A stretch of DNA of 64,000 nt from Algimonas ampicilliniresistens (lineage in GTDB: Bacteria > Pseudomonadota > Alphaproteobacteria > Caulobacterales > Maricaulaceae): the NCBI RefSeq assembly GCF_030159955.1, contig NZ_BSNK01000001.1:682001-746000 (forward strand), in the 5' to 3' direction. Numbering within the stretch: position 1 is the first letter of the stretch; the number at the start of each line of letters is the position of its first letter. Under the pieces are notes generated by a model. That model saw only the letters and a list, made by a program, of their open reading frames with translations, did not search any database and was not told where the DNA came from. Positions 35,014 through 44,844 of the stretch are shown one piece after another. A program made the translations under genes and the position numbers.

Positions 35014-35871
35014 TTACGGCATGGCCTCACCACGATAGGCTTCGATCAGGTCGTAGAGATCGCGCGCTGGCAGCATGATCTGTCCAGCCTTGGCTGCATC
35101 TTCGATCCGGTGGGTGCGTTGCGTCCCGACCAATGGGACGACGTTGGCGCCGAAGCTTCGTGCAAAGGCGAGCGCGATTTGTGTCGCCGTATATCCTGTC
35201 TTGCGTCCGATTGTGGCGACAGCTGTCTGCACAGGGCCGGTCTCAGTGAACAAGCGACCGCCACCTAAGGGCGACCATGCCAACACGGTGGCGCCAACTT
35301 CCTCTGCAAAATCGAGTGTGCCGTCGGTGATCGGGGATTGCTCCAAAACGGATAGTTCCGGTTGGATCGTGGCAAGCGGTGTGTCGAGGTGGGCGGACAA
35401 AGCGCGCATCTGCGACGGGGTGAAATTGCTGACGCCAATCGCGCCGACCTTGCCGCTTTCCAGCATTACCTGAAGGGTTTCCGCGAGCGCCGGCATCGAC
35501 GTCGTCAGATCCGGGCGATGGATCTGATAGAGCTCGACATGATCGACCTGTAGACGGGTGAGGGAGGCGTCGAGCGCACCCATCAAATAGTCGCGTGAGC
35601 TATCATAGGGTCTCGGCGGGATAATGCCGCCTTTGGTCGTCAGGGTCATGCGCCCACGCAGCTCTGGCGACGCCGCGAGTACTTCCCCGAGTACGGCCTC
35701 AGCGCCACCAAAGCCGCGTGGTTCACCAAACCCATAAATATCGGCTGTATCGATCAGGGTCATGCCGTGATCCAGTGCCGTGCGGATCAGCTCGTCGGCT
35801 TCTTGCACGGTATTGCTGGCGAACCGCCAGCAACCATAGCCAATTGATCCCAATTCAAGCTGCTTGCTCAT
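35014..35871 (-). CDS. Aldo/keto reductase
   Basis: A 285-residue TIM-barrel NADPH oxidoreductase. The catalytic set is D (LIDTADIYGFGE), Y in the same segment, K (TLTTKGG) and H (YQIHRPD). The C-terminal VVPLVGTQRTHRIEDA is the cofactor phosphate-binding end. The substrate is probably a small aldehyde or ketone and cannot be told from sequence. Its ATG overlaps the stop of the GST gene upstream (ATGA), so they form one unit. Confidence 0.92.
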   Translation of the reverse strand: MSKQLELGSIGYGCWRFASNTVQEADELIRTALDHGMTLIDTADIYGFGEPRGFGGAEAVLGEVLAASPELRGRMTLTTKGGIIPPRPYDSSRDYLMGALDASLTRLQVDHVELYQIHRPDLTTSMPALAETLQVMLESGKVGAIGVSNFTPSQMRALSAHLDTPLATIQPELSVLEQSPITDGTLDFAEEVGATVLAWSPLGGGRLFTETGPVQTAVATIGRKTGYTATQIALAFARSFGANVVPLVGTQRTHRIEDAAKAGQIMLPARDLYDLIEAYRGEAMP

Positions 35872-36527
35872 CGTTCAAAGTCCTTTGCATCCGCAAACGC
35901 ACGCGCGAAGGCGGGGCGGGCTTTCAATCGGTGCATATAGTCGCGCAGTGGTCCGGTCTTCGCGAGCCCGTAAGCCCGCATCCAGTTTACATTTTGTGCG
36001 GCGATACAGTCGGCCGCCGTAAAGGTGTCGCCACAAATCCAGTCATGCGCGCTGACCCGAGCTTCCATTTGCGGGATCATTTCACGCTCAAGCTTGTCGC
36101 GATTGAACGCGGCAATAGGCTGACTGCGAACAGGCTCTGGGAACAGAGTTTCGTTCAAGCGAACCTGCCAGAGAGACATGTCGACATGGGCGGCCTGAAA
36201 TAGGATTTGCTGCGTATATTCGGCACGAGCGCGGAAATCCTCGACGACCGGCGCAAGCCCGGCACTTGGAAACGCATCAGCCAACCATAGGATCATCGCG
36301 CCGGATTCGATCAAAGTCTGCTGGCTTTCGTCGTCATAAGCAATGTCTAGGACGGGAACGGCATGGTTCGGATTACGGGCCATATGGGCTTCGCTCATCC
36401 CTTCACCGCGCAACATGTTGACGTTCACCAGCTCATAATCAAAGCCCAATTCTTCCAATAAGAACCGCACCCGCGCTGACCGGGAGAGGGGATAATGATA
36501 GAGAGTGAGATGCTTAATCTTGGCCAT
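35868..36527 (-). CDS. Glutathione S-transferase family protein
   Basis: A 219-residue GST. The thioredoxin-like domain begins LTLYHYPLSRSARVRFLLEELG and includes the cis-Pro region HAVPVLDI and ESGAMILWLAD. The helical C-terminal domain carries FTAADCIAAQNV. ATG 36527 with GAGGTGG upstream is preferred over a GTG two codons earlier. It is co-transcribed with the aldo/keto reductase, suggesting a detoxification pair for reactive carbonyls. Confidence 0.9.
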   Translation of the reverse strand: MAKIKHLTLYHYPLSRSARVRFLLEELGFDYELVNVNMLRGEGMSEAHMARNPNHAVPVLDIAYDDESQQTLIESGAMILWLADAFPSAGLAPVVEDFRARAEYTQQILFQAAHVDMSLWQVRLNETLFPEPVRSQPIAAFNRDKLEREMIPQMEARVSAHDWICGDTFTAADCIAAQNVNWMRAYGLAKTGPLRDYMHRLKARPAFARAFADAKDFER

Positions 36528-36555
36528 GCCCACCTCATAGTCTAGCAGGCGGTGG

Positions 36556-36891
36556 ATGGAACACCTCTTTTCCTACGGAACCCTGCAACTGCCATCCGTG
36601 CAGCGCGAAACCTTCGGGCAAAAAGTCGTGGGCGAACCCGATGCGCTGGTCGGTTTTGCTAAAACAATGGTGGAGATCACCGATGCTGATGTTCTGGCGT
36701 TGAGCGGCGAACGGTTTCACCCGATTGTAACACGGACGGGTCATGAGCGGGATCGTGTCGCGGGCACTGTCTTCGCTTTAACCTCTGAACAGCTGGCCCG
36801 CGCCGATGCTTATGAAGTTGATGACTATGAACGGGTGGCTGTCACTTTGGCGAGCGGATTAGAGGCTTGGCTCTACGTCGCGCGCGGCTGA
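36556..36891 (+). CDS. AIG2-like gamma-glutamylcyclotransferase-fold protein
   Basis: A 111-residue protein with the YGTL substrate loop near the N-terminus (LFSYGTLQLPSVQ) and the acidic residue pair in ADAYEVDDYERV that carries the catalytic glutamate in this family. The reaction may be cyclisation of gamma-glutamyl amines, releasing 5-oxoproline. It is divergent from the GST gene by about 30 bases, and its end lies beside the TRIC gene stop. Confidence 0.87.
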   Translation: MEHLFSYGTLQLPSVQRETFGQKVVGEPDALVGFAKTMVEITDADVLALSGERFHPIVTRTGHERDRVAGTVFALTSEQLARADAYEVDDYERVAVTLASGLEAWLYVARG

Positions 36892-36892
36892 C

Positions 36893-37513
36893 CTATTTCG
36901 CGCGGGGTAGAGACCAGCCGAAATGAATGGCGCAGGCGCGCAGCGTAAAAGCGAGACTGAAACCGATCAGGGTTGAATACTCAAAAGACAATCCAGCGCG
37001 GCTCGACATGGCGAAGCCAAATCCACCCAACAGAGCGGCAGTGGCGTAAATATCCTGTTTGAGCAGCAACGGCTCACGATCTGCGACGACGTCACGCAGC
37101 AGTCCGCCCGCCGAGGCGGTGACCCCGCCCATGATCACCGCAATCGTCACGGAATGACCCAGCTCCAGTGCTTTGGCGGCTCCTGCACAGGCGAAGAGCG
37201 ACAGGCCGACTGCGTCGGCCCAACGTAGAGGTTTAAAGTCCTCAACCCGGGCTGCGAATACAAAGGCAAGCGCGGCCCCGATCAACACCATGCTCAACGA
37301 CCAGCCATCGGTTAGCCAGAAGACAGGCGCGTCCAATATCAGATCGCGCAGTGTGCCCCCGCCCAGCGCCGGGAGGAATGACAGAACCAGAACGCCGAGT
37401 AGGTCCATCTTTGCGCGCACGGCGACAATTCCGCCCGAAATGGCGAAAACAAGCACGCCGATCCGGTCGAGAAGGGCGAGGGCAAAATCAAGGCTCAGCG
37501 GATCAAGGCTCAT
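36893..37513 (-). CDS. TRIC/UPF0126 family membrane cation channel
   Basis: A 206-residue protein with about seven membrane helices built from two repeats. The family glycine/aspartate motifs are GGGTLRDLIL and GGLLRDVVADREPLLLKQDIYA. Bacterial TRIC homologues form trimeric K+/Na+ channels. ATG 37513 with AGGTCGGAG upstream is chosen; an in-frame ATG at 37537 adds eight polar residues and lacks a site. Confidence 0.88.
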   Translation of the reverse strand: MSLDPLSLDFALALLDRIGVLVFAISGGIVAVRAKMDLLGVLVLSFLPALGGGTLRDLILDAPVFWLTDGWSLSMVLIGAALAFVFAARVEDFKPLRWADAVGLSLFACAGAAKALELGHSVTIAVIMGGVTASAGGLLRDVVADREPLLLKQDIYATAALLGGFGFAMSSRAGLSFEYSTLIGFSLAFTLRACAIHFGWSLPRAK

Positions 37514-37646
37514 CTCTCCGACCTGCCGTTTCGGCATCTGTAGATCAAGCGGTTGAATGCGTCTGAGCTATCGCGAATTTCCTGTAGACTGCTCCGTTGC
37601 ATCCCATGCGTGTGTCGGTTAGCCGATATTGAGAGGTGGAAATCAG

Positions 37647-39722
37647 ATGCGCGTGGTAGAAATTTTCTTGGCCGCCACAGTTGGCGTGATGCTGATAATG
37701 GGCGCGGCTACGGCCGCGTTGGCTCAGGATGTGTCTGATTATGTGAAAATCACGCCGCGCCCGGATTGGATTGTGCCAGTTGATGCGCCGATTTTCGATG
37801 CGGATATTGACGCTGGGCGCGAAACTGTTTTTCCGCTCATAGATTACCAGAACCGACACACAGCGACGACAGATGAGTATTCATATCGCTACGTCGTTGA
37901 TCTTCTAACGCCTGCAGCTGTTGATGACGAAGGCACACTGAGTATCGATTTTGATCCATCCTATCGGTCGATGCAATTACATCATGTTCGCATCATAAGA
38001 GATGGCGAAACTATCGATGCAGCTGACCTGAACGAGGCGATGGTCTTCCGGACGGAAACAGACCGCGATCAGATGATTTTCAATGGCACGCTGACCTTCT
38101 TGCTACCGATTTTGGATTTACGGGTCGGGGACCGTTTGGACGTTGCTTATACGCGGAGCGGCCGAAGAGAGGCGATCGGTACAGGATTTCTCCTACGCCG
38201 CACATTTGCAACAACCAGTGAGATCAAACGCCGCTTCCTGCGTGTGTCAATTGCGCGCGGCTTGGACATCTACACTCAGACTCACAATGACCCGCCAGAA
38301 CCGGAGCGTATGAACGAAGACGAATGGACAGTTTTCCAGTGGGATGCGCCGGACCCAGAAGCGCCTGCTTATGACTCTGATAGTCCGAGCTGGTCTTTTG
38401 TCCGTCCGTCCTACGAAATCTCCAATTTTGAGAGCTGGGCGCAGGTCGGAAATCTCTTCCACAAATATTATATCCGGACGGATGATGACCGCGATGCAGT
38501 GCGCGAAATTGCCGCTGAAATTGCGGCAGAACATGTTGACGCCAAGGCGCGAGCTCGGGCTGCGTTGGATTGGGTGCAGAGCCATATTCGCTATGTAGGA
38601 CTGGAATTAGGCGAGGGCGGTTTTGTCCCGCGGCCGCCTGACAGGGTGCTTCGTCGTCGGTTTGGGGATTGCAAAGACGTCACTATGCTATTGCTGACTC
38701 TGCTTGATGAGCTAGGCGTCTTAGCGGACCCGATGCTTGTTGACCTCAATGAACGAGGTGGTGAGTTCATGGGGCTAGCGAATCCCTATGCTTTTGATCA
38801 CATTATGGTTTTGGCCGAGATCGACGGCGCGCTCTACCCACTCGATGCAACCCGCGACCCGCAAATCGGTACGCTCGATACGATGGAAAAGGGCGACATA
38901 GACTTTGGTCTAAGACTTCGTGATGGGGCGTCCGTTGTGACGAAACTACCCCAGTCCGACTATGAAGCTAGAGAGCTCATCACAGAACGGTTCGATCTAG
39001 TCGCTGAGCCGGGCGTCATACTATACTCGATCAATTTCCGAGAATATGGCGAAGATGCTGACAACACATTAGCTTGGATAGCCCGCGATGGTGAAGACGA
39101 TGTAATTAACAGTTTTGTCGAATATCTATCCGACATCTACCCAACCTTGGAGCCGGATGGTGATCTCAGTTGGAGCTCGGATGATGAAGAAGGATGGTCG
39201 GAATTGCGTATGTCGTTTCGGTTGTCCGGATATACGGCGGATGATCGCCGGTCATTGAACACGCGTGCCTATCAAATATTGGCGGCTATGCCAGATTTTG
39301 AAGGCGGTGAACGCACTTCGCCTTTCAGCATAAAGCACCCGCGTAACATTCGGCATATTATCGAATATATCGCCGACGACCGCTATTCCTTCAACGATGA
39401 AGATAAAACCGTCGAGACGGACGCCTTTCGTTATGTTTATAAGACTACAGTTGCGGATAATGTGCTTCGAGAGGTGTTTCACTGGACAACGAAGCAAGGC
39501 CATATTGATGCCAAGGACTTCGCCAAAGACATGGCCTCCATTAGTGAAATTCGGGATTGGAATTATACGACGATAAATCTTCCCTTCGATGAGGGGGGTG
39601 ACGTCGCGATGAGTAGGTCGACCCAAGTGTTAGCGTGGTTGTTCCTAATCGCTTTTCCGCTCACGGTACTATCGTTGATTTGGCGTTCCAAAAAACGATC
39701 ACAAATCGCGTCATCTAATTGA
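37647..39722 (+). CDS. DUF3857/transglutaminase-like secreted protein with C-terminal anchor
   Basis: A 691-residue protein. It has a signal peptide (to about residue 27, AALAQ), a DUF3857 beta domain (about 50-260), and a transglutaminase-like cysteine protease core with C (FGDCKDVTMLL), H (AFDHIMVL) and D (YPLDATRD). A beta-rich region and one C-terminal membrane helix (about 660-680) with a basic tail follow. AGAGGTGG favours ATG 37647 over TTG 37629. Members act in the periplasm or cell envelope, but targets are unknown. Confidence 0.87.
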   Translation: MRVVEIFLAATVGVMLIMGAATAALAQDVSDYVKITPRPDWIVPVDAPIFDADIDAGRETVFPLIDYQNRHTATTDEYSYRYVVDLLTPAAVDDEGTLSIDFDPSYRSMQLHHVRIIRDGETIDAADLNEAMVFRTETDRDQMIFNGTLTFLLPILDLRVGDRLDVAYTRSGRREAIGTGFLLRRTFATTSEIKRRFLRVSIARGLDIYTQTHNDPPEPERMNEDEWTVFQWDAPDPEAPAYDSDSPSWSFVRPSYEISNFESWAQVGNLFHKYYIRTDDDRDAVREIAAEIAAEHVDAKARARAALDWVQSHIRYVGLELGEGGFVPRPPDRVLRRRFGDCKDVTMLLLTLLDELGVLADPMLVDLNERGGEFMGLANPYAFDHIMVLAEIDGALYPLDATRDPQIGTLDTMEKGDIDFGLRLRDGASVVTKLPQSDYEARELITERFDLVAEPGVILYSINFREYGEDADNTLAWIARDGEDDVINSFVEYLSDIYPTLEPDGDLSWSSDDEEGWSELRMSFRLSGYTADDRRSLNTRAYQILAAMPDFEGGERTSPFSIKHPRNIRHIIEYIADDRYSFNDEDKTVETDAFRYVYKTTVADNVLREVFHWTTKQGHIDAKDFAKDMASISEIRDWNYTTINLPFDEGGDVAMSRSTQVLAWLFLIAFPLTVLSLIWRSKKRSQIASSN

Positions 39723-39782
39723 TCTGCCGAGTGTCGAGTCCTAAGCTTTCCAGCTAGACCTGACCGAAACGGATCTCACGAC

Positions 39783-40952
39783 ATGGATGATATTCAAGGC
39801 TTCGATGCCACTAATGCGGATGTGCGCGAGGATGTGAAGGATCGGTACAGCGCGGGCGCTCAGGCCGTCGAAGCCGCACTTTGCTGTCCGATCGACTATG
39901 ATCCGCAATATCTAAAAATTATCCCGCAAGACGTGCTCGACCGCGACTATGGCTGCGGTGATCCGTCCCGTTACGTTCGCGAAGGCGACACTGTGCTCGA
40001 CCTCGGCGCTGGCGGCGGAAAAATCTGTTTCATCGCCTCACAAATCGTCGGCCCGGAAGGCCGCGTCATCGGTGTCGACATGACGGACGAGATGCTGGAC
40101 CTCGCGCGCGAAAATGCGCCTGTCATTGCGGACCGAGTCGGCTACGCTAATGTCGAATTCCGGCGTGGTCATATCGAAGATTTAAAGCTCGATCTCGACC
40201 GCCTGAACGAATGGCTGGCCGCCAATCCAGTGACTGACGCGAACGGACTGGAAGCGATGGAAGCGGAACAGCTTCGACTGCGGACTGAGCTGCCGATGAT
40301 CCCCGACAATAGCGTTGATGTTATCGTCTCGAACTGTGTCCTGAACCTGGTGTCAGACGCCAAAAAGCATCAGCTCTTCTCAGAGATGTTCCGCGTGCTG
40401 AAAGTTGGCGGACGGATCGCTGTGTCTGATATCGTCTCAGATGAAGATAGCCCCGACGCGATGAAGCAGGATGCGCGGCTCTGGTCCGGCTGTATCTCAG
40501 GTGCGCTGCGCGAAGATCATTTCGCCGAAGCGCTAGAAGCGGCAGGTTTCCACGGCATTATGCTCGACAAATGGGAGGCGAACCCTTGGCAGATTGTCGA
40601 AGGGATTGAATTCCGCTCAGCGACCTATCTCGCCTATAAAGGTAAGCAGGGCGACTGTCTGGAGAAGAACCAAGCGGTTATTTATAAGGGTCCATGGCGC
40701 CATGTTCAGGATGATGACGGGCATGTGTTCCGTCGCGGCGAACGCTCAGCCGTGTGTGAGAAGACCTTCAATCTGATGCAGCGTGAGCCTTATGCCGATC
40801 AATTCTACTATATCGAGCCGAGCCTTCCTGTTGCAGAGCGGATCGAATGGCCCGCAGATGATTGCGGCGTCCGCCGCCGCGATCCGCAAGAGACAAAGAA
40901 GGGCGCACCGAAATTGACGACGGATGTCTCTCAAGGGTCGTCTTGCTGCTAG
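39783..40952 (+). CDS. arsM: Arsenite S-adenosylmethionine methyltransferase
   Basis: A 389-residue ArsM-type enzyme that methylates As(III). SAM binding is VLDLGAGGGK. The three cysteines needed in characterised ArsM proteins align well: C58 (DYGCGDPS), C185 (SNCVLNL) and C237 (WSGCISGAL), with an extra C34-C35 pair (LCCP). An insertion of about 30 residues precedes C185, and the tail ends in SSCC. No arsR or arsenite pump gene is visible nearby. A clean terminator follows. Confidence 0.85.
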   Translation: MDDIQGFDATNADVREDVKDRYSAGAQAVEAALCCPIDYDPQYLKIIPQDVLDRDYGCGDPSRYVREGDTVLDLGAGGGKICFIASQIVGPEGRVIGVDMTDEMLDLARENAPVIADRVGYANVEFRRGHIEDLKLDLDRLNEWLAANPVTDANGLEAMEAEQLRLRTELPMIPDNSVDVIVSNCVLNLVSDAKKHQLFSEMFRVLKVGGRIAVSDIVSDEDSPDAMKQDARLWSGCISGALREDHFAEALEAAGFHGIMLDKWEANPWQIVEGIEFRSATYLAYKGKQGDCLEKNQAVIYKGPWRHVQDDDGHVFRRGERSAVCEKTFNLMQREPYADQFYYIEPSLPVAERIEWPADDCGVRRRDPQETKKGAPKLTTDVSQGSSCC

Positions 40953-40989
40953 GTGAAAGGCCGCGCACTGCGCGGTCACTCGTTCGCTG

Positions 40990-41017
40990 ACAATCGATCC
41001 ACTGGATCGATTGTTTT
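40990..41017 (+). terminator. Rho-independent terminator after arsM
   Basis: A perfect 11-bp stem (arms 40990-41000 and 41004-41014) with a three-base loop runs into TTTT. A second, GC-rich hairpin (CCGCGC/GCGCGG) lies between it and the arsM stop. Confidence 0.85.
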
Positions 41018-41020
41018 GCC

Positions 41021-43816
41021 TCACCCAAACGCATCATAGTGATGGGTGACGGCGACCGTGATTTGGCGGACCAAATCGCGCGCGCGCGATAGCGGTTTGA
41101 TGACCTCGTCGGCAATGTGCTGGAACCCGCCGCTTTCGGGCAGGTCGGTTTCTTCGGTCAGCTCTCTCGTCCAATCCAGTGCGGGTTTCGTCGCGGGATA
41201 ACGGGCTTCCAGATCCTCGATAATACCGTCAATTTGGAAGGTCTGTAGGCGCTGTAGAACCGATAGGCGCGACGTTTCCGAGTCGGACACAACCGGTAAT
41301 TCCGTCGCTATAATCATCATTTTCATAACAATGGCGAGCCGGAGTGCGTGCAGGATCGTCAAAATATCGTTGCTCTCATCACGTGGAAACTGCCTTTGGG
41401 TTTCCAAGATGTCGAAGCGCAATCGGTTCGACAGATCCATGATTTGCGACCGCCAGCGACTGGTCATCAGTGTGTCAGCGACGACAGCGGAACGCTCGGC
41501 CAACATGGGTTCCTGACCGGACAAAGCGCGCGAAACCCAGAACCCCGGATCGAACAGGCGACCATAGCCGGTCAGGATAGAGAGGTTCGTCCGGCCCATC
41601 GTAGTGTCGACCAGCGCAAAAATGGACTTGGCTCGCGCGGAACGCTGTAACAGAGATTCGAACTTTTCAGGGTCAATGCCAGCAGCCCGACCGACGCCAT
41701 AAAACAGGTTCGCAGGGCAACCAAACTGCTGCAAAATCGCATTATGCGGAATGGCGCGCAACTGGCGCGGGTCGAACATGTCGGCTCCGCTGCCGGACTT
41801 AGCGCGTTTGACTGCCCGTGACCCTGTTGGGATTAGCAGGTTCTGTCCAAACCCACCCAAAATCGCGACATAGTCAGGATCGTCATAGAGCTTTTCCTGC
41901 GCGTTCTGGATCGTCCGGTAGAGATCCCAAGAAAAGTCACGCTCCGTATAAAACGGATCGGCTTCGGCTTCGGATCGGTCGGCAAAGCGGGCTTCGAACA
42001 GGCTAAGCACTGTGGCCTCGGCCAGGTCCGGTGTCTGGAACCAGAGGAACCCATCGCCGCCCTGAAAGCTGGTCTCGTGACGCAGCGCAATGTCGCGCTT
42101 TTCAAACTGACGAATGGCATAAGGGCTCATCGCATAGTCGACACGTTGGGCCACTGTGCCGGGATGACCACCCCGACCCAGGCCTTCGCCATGCGTATTG
42201 AAGACGAGCGCCGTCACGTCTTCGAGACCCGCCTTGTCGAGTTCGCGGGCGAGCTGGCTCTGGACTCGTTCGATCGCAAGGGTCGCTGGGAGTTGCCCCA
42301 TGAACCGGCCTGCATCGGAAAAACCCGTCTGCACGGCGAACACGCCGCGCGTCTGAATATACTCGCGATAGGCAGAGTTTTCGAGCATCTTACCAATGAT
42401 CCGCCCACCATTATTAAGCGCGTCCGACGTCTCAAACAGCGGTGAAATGTCGAGATGTTCTTCCAGCCCATAAAGCCGCGCGAGATAGAGAGCGCCGAGT
42501 GGGACGAGACTATCTTCGGTCTCCGCAATCAGTAGCCGGATCGGTGTTGAGGCGTCGATATATTTGTGGATCTGCGCCGACAGGATCATCTTTTCATGCG
42601 CGGTTGACCGTTCCAGTGCGAGCGAGGCGAAGTTGACTGGTCGGGCTTTTGTTTTCCGCGTCATCTCCGTCGCGCGGCGGATCAAGGTGCGATTATCGCT
42701 CGTGTCATCTTTGAGGCCGAAAGCGGCGCGCATGGCGGCATTGATATGCCGCGCATTGACGCGGAAATGGATCCGCGCCGTACCCAGACCGAAGGCAGCC
42801 ATCCGGGCTTTCAATGTCAGGATATCGAGTGCAGTCGCATCGTCGGCGTCTGTAATTGCCGCATCGATGACGCTAACCAGATCATCGGTCGACATCAGGC
42901 GTCGATCTGATTGCCGGGTCAAATTATTTGCGGCGGCGACGAGGTTTTCGGTCTCGTTCAGATCGGTCTCAAACAGGGTCAAGTCACGGCGTGCGGATTT
43001 AAGCCCGTCCTGCAACCGTTCAGCCAAGGCAGAGAGTTTTGCGCCTTTGGCCGTGAGCGTTTCAGCGTCTGTCAAATATCGGGCGATCATGTCGCGTTTT
43101 TCCGACAGGCGCAGGCGGAGCGCGTCGCCCCAGCTAATATCGGTACGACCATCAATGTCATATCCAACCCAGCTATAGGCGTCGGCCAAATGCGGCGTGA
43201 GGGTGGTCCACTGTTCCGGGAACAGGTCGCGGGCGACTTGCAGGACGATGCGGTTCGCGCTGTCGAGTGCGGCCTGGATACGGATCAACGCAGCTTGCGT
43301 GTCTTCATGCTCCTCAATCAGAGTCGGCGCGCGCTTGGGCAAATAGGGGAAGGTCTTGAGTGTTTTGACAGAGGCAGCGGGCAATGTTTTGGCAGTGGCG
43401 ATATCGCCTAGAACGTTGCGGATGTCGCGCGAGAGCGAGAAAGTTGGGTGCGCCGTAAGGACAATTCCGAAGGCAGGTGCTTCTGCCCAAGCCTTGAACG
43501 CGTCCCAGCCTAATTTGGATTGAGTCTTGGCAATTTCGGCAACAGAGTCGCGCAACTCGTCAGCGCGATCCAAGCCAGCCCGCGTCCGTAGACGTCGGGC
43601 CCGCGCAATGGCGGCTTCATCAGAGAGCTGCTTAACCAGCGCTTCGATGCCCTTAAAGGCAATGGAGCGATCTTCGACTTCGCGAGAAATGTCATAGGCC
43701 AGGCGCTTGACCGGATTGGATTGCGGATCGGAGCGAATGCCGTCCGCATGGGTGTCGAGCGCGGCGGAGAGGCGCTGCCGTAACTCGTCTGAACTTTCGC
43801 GCTTATAGACTGTCAT
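41021..43816 (-). CDS. Divergent phosphoenolpyruvate carboxylase-like protein
   Basis: A 931-residue protein of PEPC length. Recognisable family blocks are VLTAHPT, VGYDIDG, PLFETSDAL, QTGFSDAGR, HGEGLGRGGHPG, GSRAVKR and LRAIP. Several positions differ from canonical PEPC: TAHPTE has F for E, SDSGK has R for K, and the FHGRGG arginine appears to be E. It may have reduced or altered activity, or be an early-branching active form. It lies one base after gap on the same strand, linking it to lower glycolysis and oxaloacetate supply. Confidence 0.75.
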   Translation of the reverse strand: MTVYKRESSDELRQRLSAALDTHADGIRSDPQSNPVKRLAYDISREVEDRSIAFKGIEALVKQLSDEAAIARARRLRTRAGLDRADELRDSVAEIAKTQSKLGWDAFKAWAEAPAFGIVLTAHPTFSLSRDIRNVLGDIATAKTLPAASVKTLKTFPYLPKRAPTLIEEHEDTQAALIRIQAALDSANRIVLQVARDLFPEQWTTLTPHLADAYSWVGYDIDGRTDISWGDALRLRLSEKRDMIARYLTDAETLTAKGAKLSALAERLQDGLKSARRDLTLFETDLNETENLVAAANNLTRQSDRRLMSTDDLVSVIDAAITDADDATALDILTLKARMAAFGLGTARIHFRVNARHINAAMRAAFGLKDDTSDNRTLIRRATEMTRKTKARPVNFASLALERSTAHEKMILSAQIHKYIDASTPIRLLIAETEDSLVPLGALYLARLYGLEEHLDISPLFETSDALNNGGRIIGKMLENSAYREYIQTRGVFAVQTGFSDAGRFMGQLPATLAIERVQSQLARELDKAGLEDVTALVFNTHGEGLGRGGHPGTVAQRVDYAMSPYAIRQFEKRDIALRHETSFQGGDGFLWFQTPDLAEATVLSLFEARFADRSEAEADPFYTERDFSWDLYRTIQNAQEKLYDDPDYVAILGGFGQNLLIPTGSRAVKRAKSGSGADMFDPRQLRAIPHNAILQQFGCPANLFYGVGRAAGIDPEKFESLLQRSARAKSIFALVDTTMGRTNLSILTGYGRLFDPGFWVSRALSGQEPMLAERSAVVADTLMTSRWRSQIMDLSNRLRFDILETQRQFPRDESNDILTILHALRLAIVMKMMIIATELPVVSDSETSRLSVLQRLQTFQIDGIIEDLEARYPATKPALDWTRELTEETDLPESGGFQHIADEVIKPLSRARDLVRQITVAVTHHYDAFG

Positions 43817-43817
43817 C

Positions 43818-44825
43818 CTATAGGAACTTCGCCATCACTGCGGCTGTGTCGAGCATCCGGTTCGAGAAGCCCCATTCATTGTCATACCAAGAGAGGACCC
43901 GGACGAAATTGCTCGACGGCACCATCGTCTCAGTGCTCAGCACGGTCGAGGAATGTGGATCATGGTTGAAGTCGACAGACACGGTCAAATCGTCGGTGAT
44001 TTGTAAGACACCGGGCATAGTTTTGGCCGCCGTGCGGAACGCGTCATTGACAGCATCGACGCTAGCAGCCTTCGCCGTATTGACGACAAGGTCGACGGCA
44101 GAGACGTTAGGTGTCGGGACGCGGATCGCTTTACCGTCCAGTTTGCCGTCTAGTTCTGGCATGACGAGGCCGATCGCTTTCGCCGCGCCTGTGCTGGTTG
44201 GAATCATCGACAGAGCCGCGGCGCGGCCGCGGTTGAAATCTTTGCGGTGAACGCCGTCCAATGTCGGCTGGTCGCCCGTGTAGCTGTGGACCGTCGTCAT
44301 GAAACCAGACTCGATCCCGAAAGTTTCGTGTAGCACTTTGGCCAGCGGCGCGAGCGCGTTGGTCGTGCAGGAGCCATTAGAGACCACAAGGTCGTCAGCG
44401 GTGATCGTGCCGTCATTGACGCCGAATACGATGGTCTTGTCGGCATTCTTACCGGGCGCGGAAATCAGAACCCGTTTGGCGCCTGCGTCCAGATGTTTCG
44501 CGGCGGCATCTCGGGCGGTGAAAATGCCTGTACACTCCATAACGATGTCGACGTCATTATCGGCCCAGTTCTGATCGGCGAGATCGCGAATGGCGGTCAC
44601 TTGGATAGGGCCTGAGCCGATGTCGAGACTGTCATCGGTCACGGATACCGTGCCAGGAAAACGGCCGTGAACGCTGTCGTATTTGAGCAAATGCGCGAGG
44701 TTTTCAGTCGAGGACAAATCGTTGATGGCGACGACTTCCAGATCGTGAGATCCAGATTCGTGCAAAGCCCGAAGGACGTTGCGTCCAATCCGACCGAATC
44801 CATTGATAGCGATGCGCGTAGTCAT
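43818..44825 (-). CDS. gap: Type I glyceraldehyde-3-phosphate dehydrogenase
   Basis: A 335-residue enzyme interconverting glyceraldehyde-3-phosphate and 1,3-bisphosphoglycerate. The Rossmann start is INGFGRIGR, with an acidic residue in AINDLSS that favours NAD. The catalytic cysteine is C153 (SNGSCTTN), and the histidine is in TTVHSYTGDQ. GAGG lies upstream of the ATG. The promoter region holds a LacI-type palindrome. It is the first gene of a gap/PEPC-like unit. Confidence 0.96.
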   Translation of the reverse strand: MTTRIAINGFGRIGRNVLRALHESGSHDLEVVAINDLSSTENLAHLLKYDSVHGRFPGTVSVTDDSLDIGSGPIQVTAIRDLADQNWADNDVDIVMECTGIFTARDAAAKHLDAGAKRVLISAPGKNADKTIVFGVNDGTITADDLVVSNGSCTTNALAPLAKVLHETFGIESGFMTTVHSYTGDQPTLDGVHRKDFNRGRAAALSMIPTSTGAAKAIGLVMPELDGKLDGKAIRVPTPNVSAVDLVVNTAKAASVDAVNDAFRTAAKTMPGVLQITDDLTVSVDFNHDPHSSTVLSTETMVPSSNFVRVLSWYDNEWGFSNRMLDTAAVMAKFL

Positions 44826-44844
44826 GTTAGCAAACCTCTTTCCT

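Noticed and set aside
42564-43178. 204-residue + strand frame in the PEPC-like gene
   Set aside because: Antisense shadow with low-complexity Ser/Arg/Val content.
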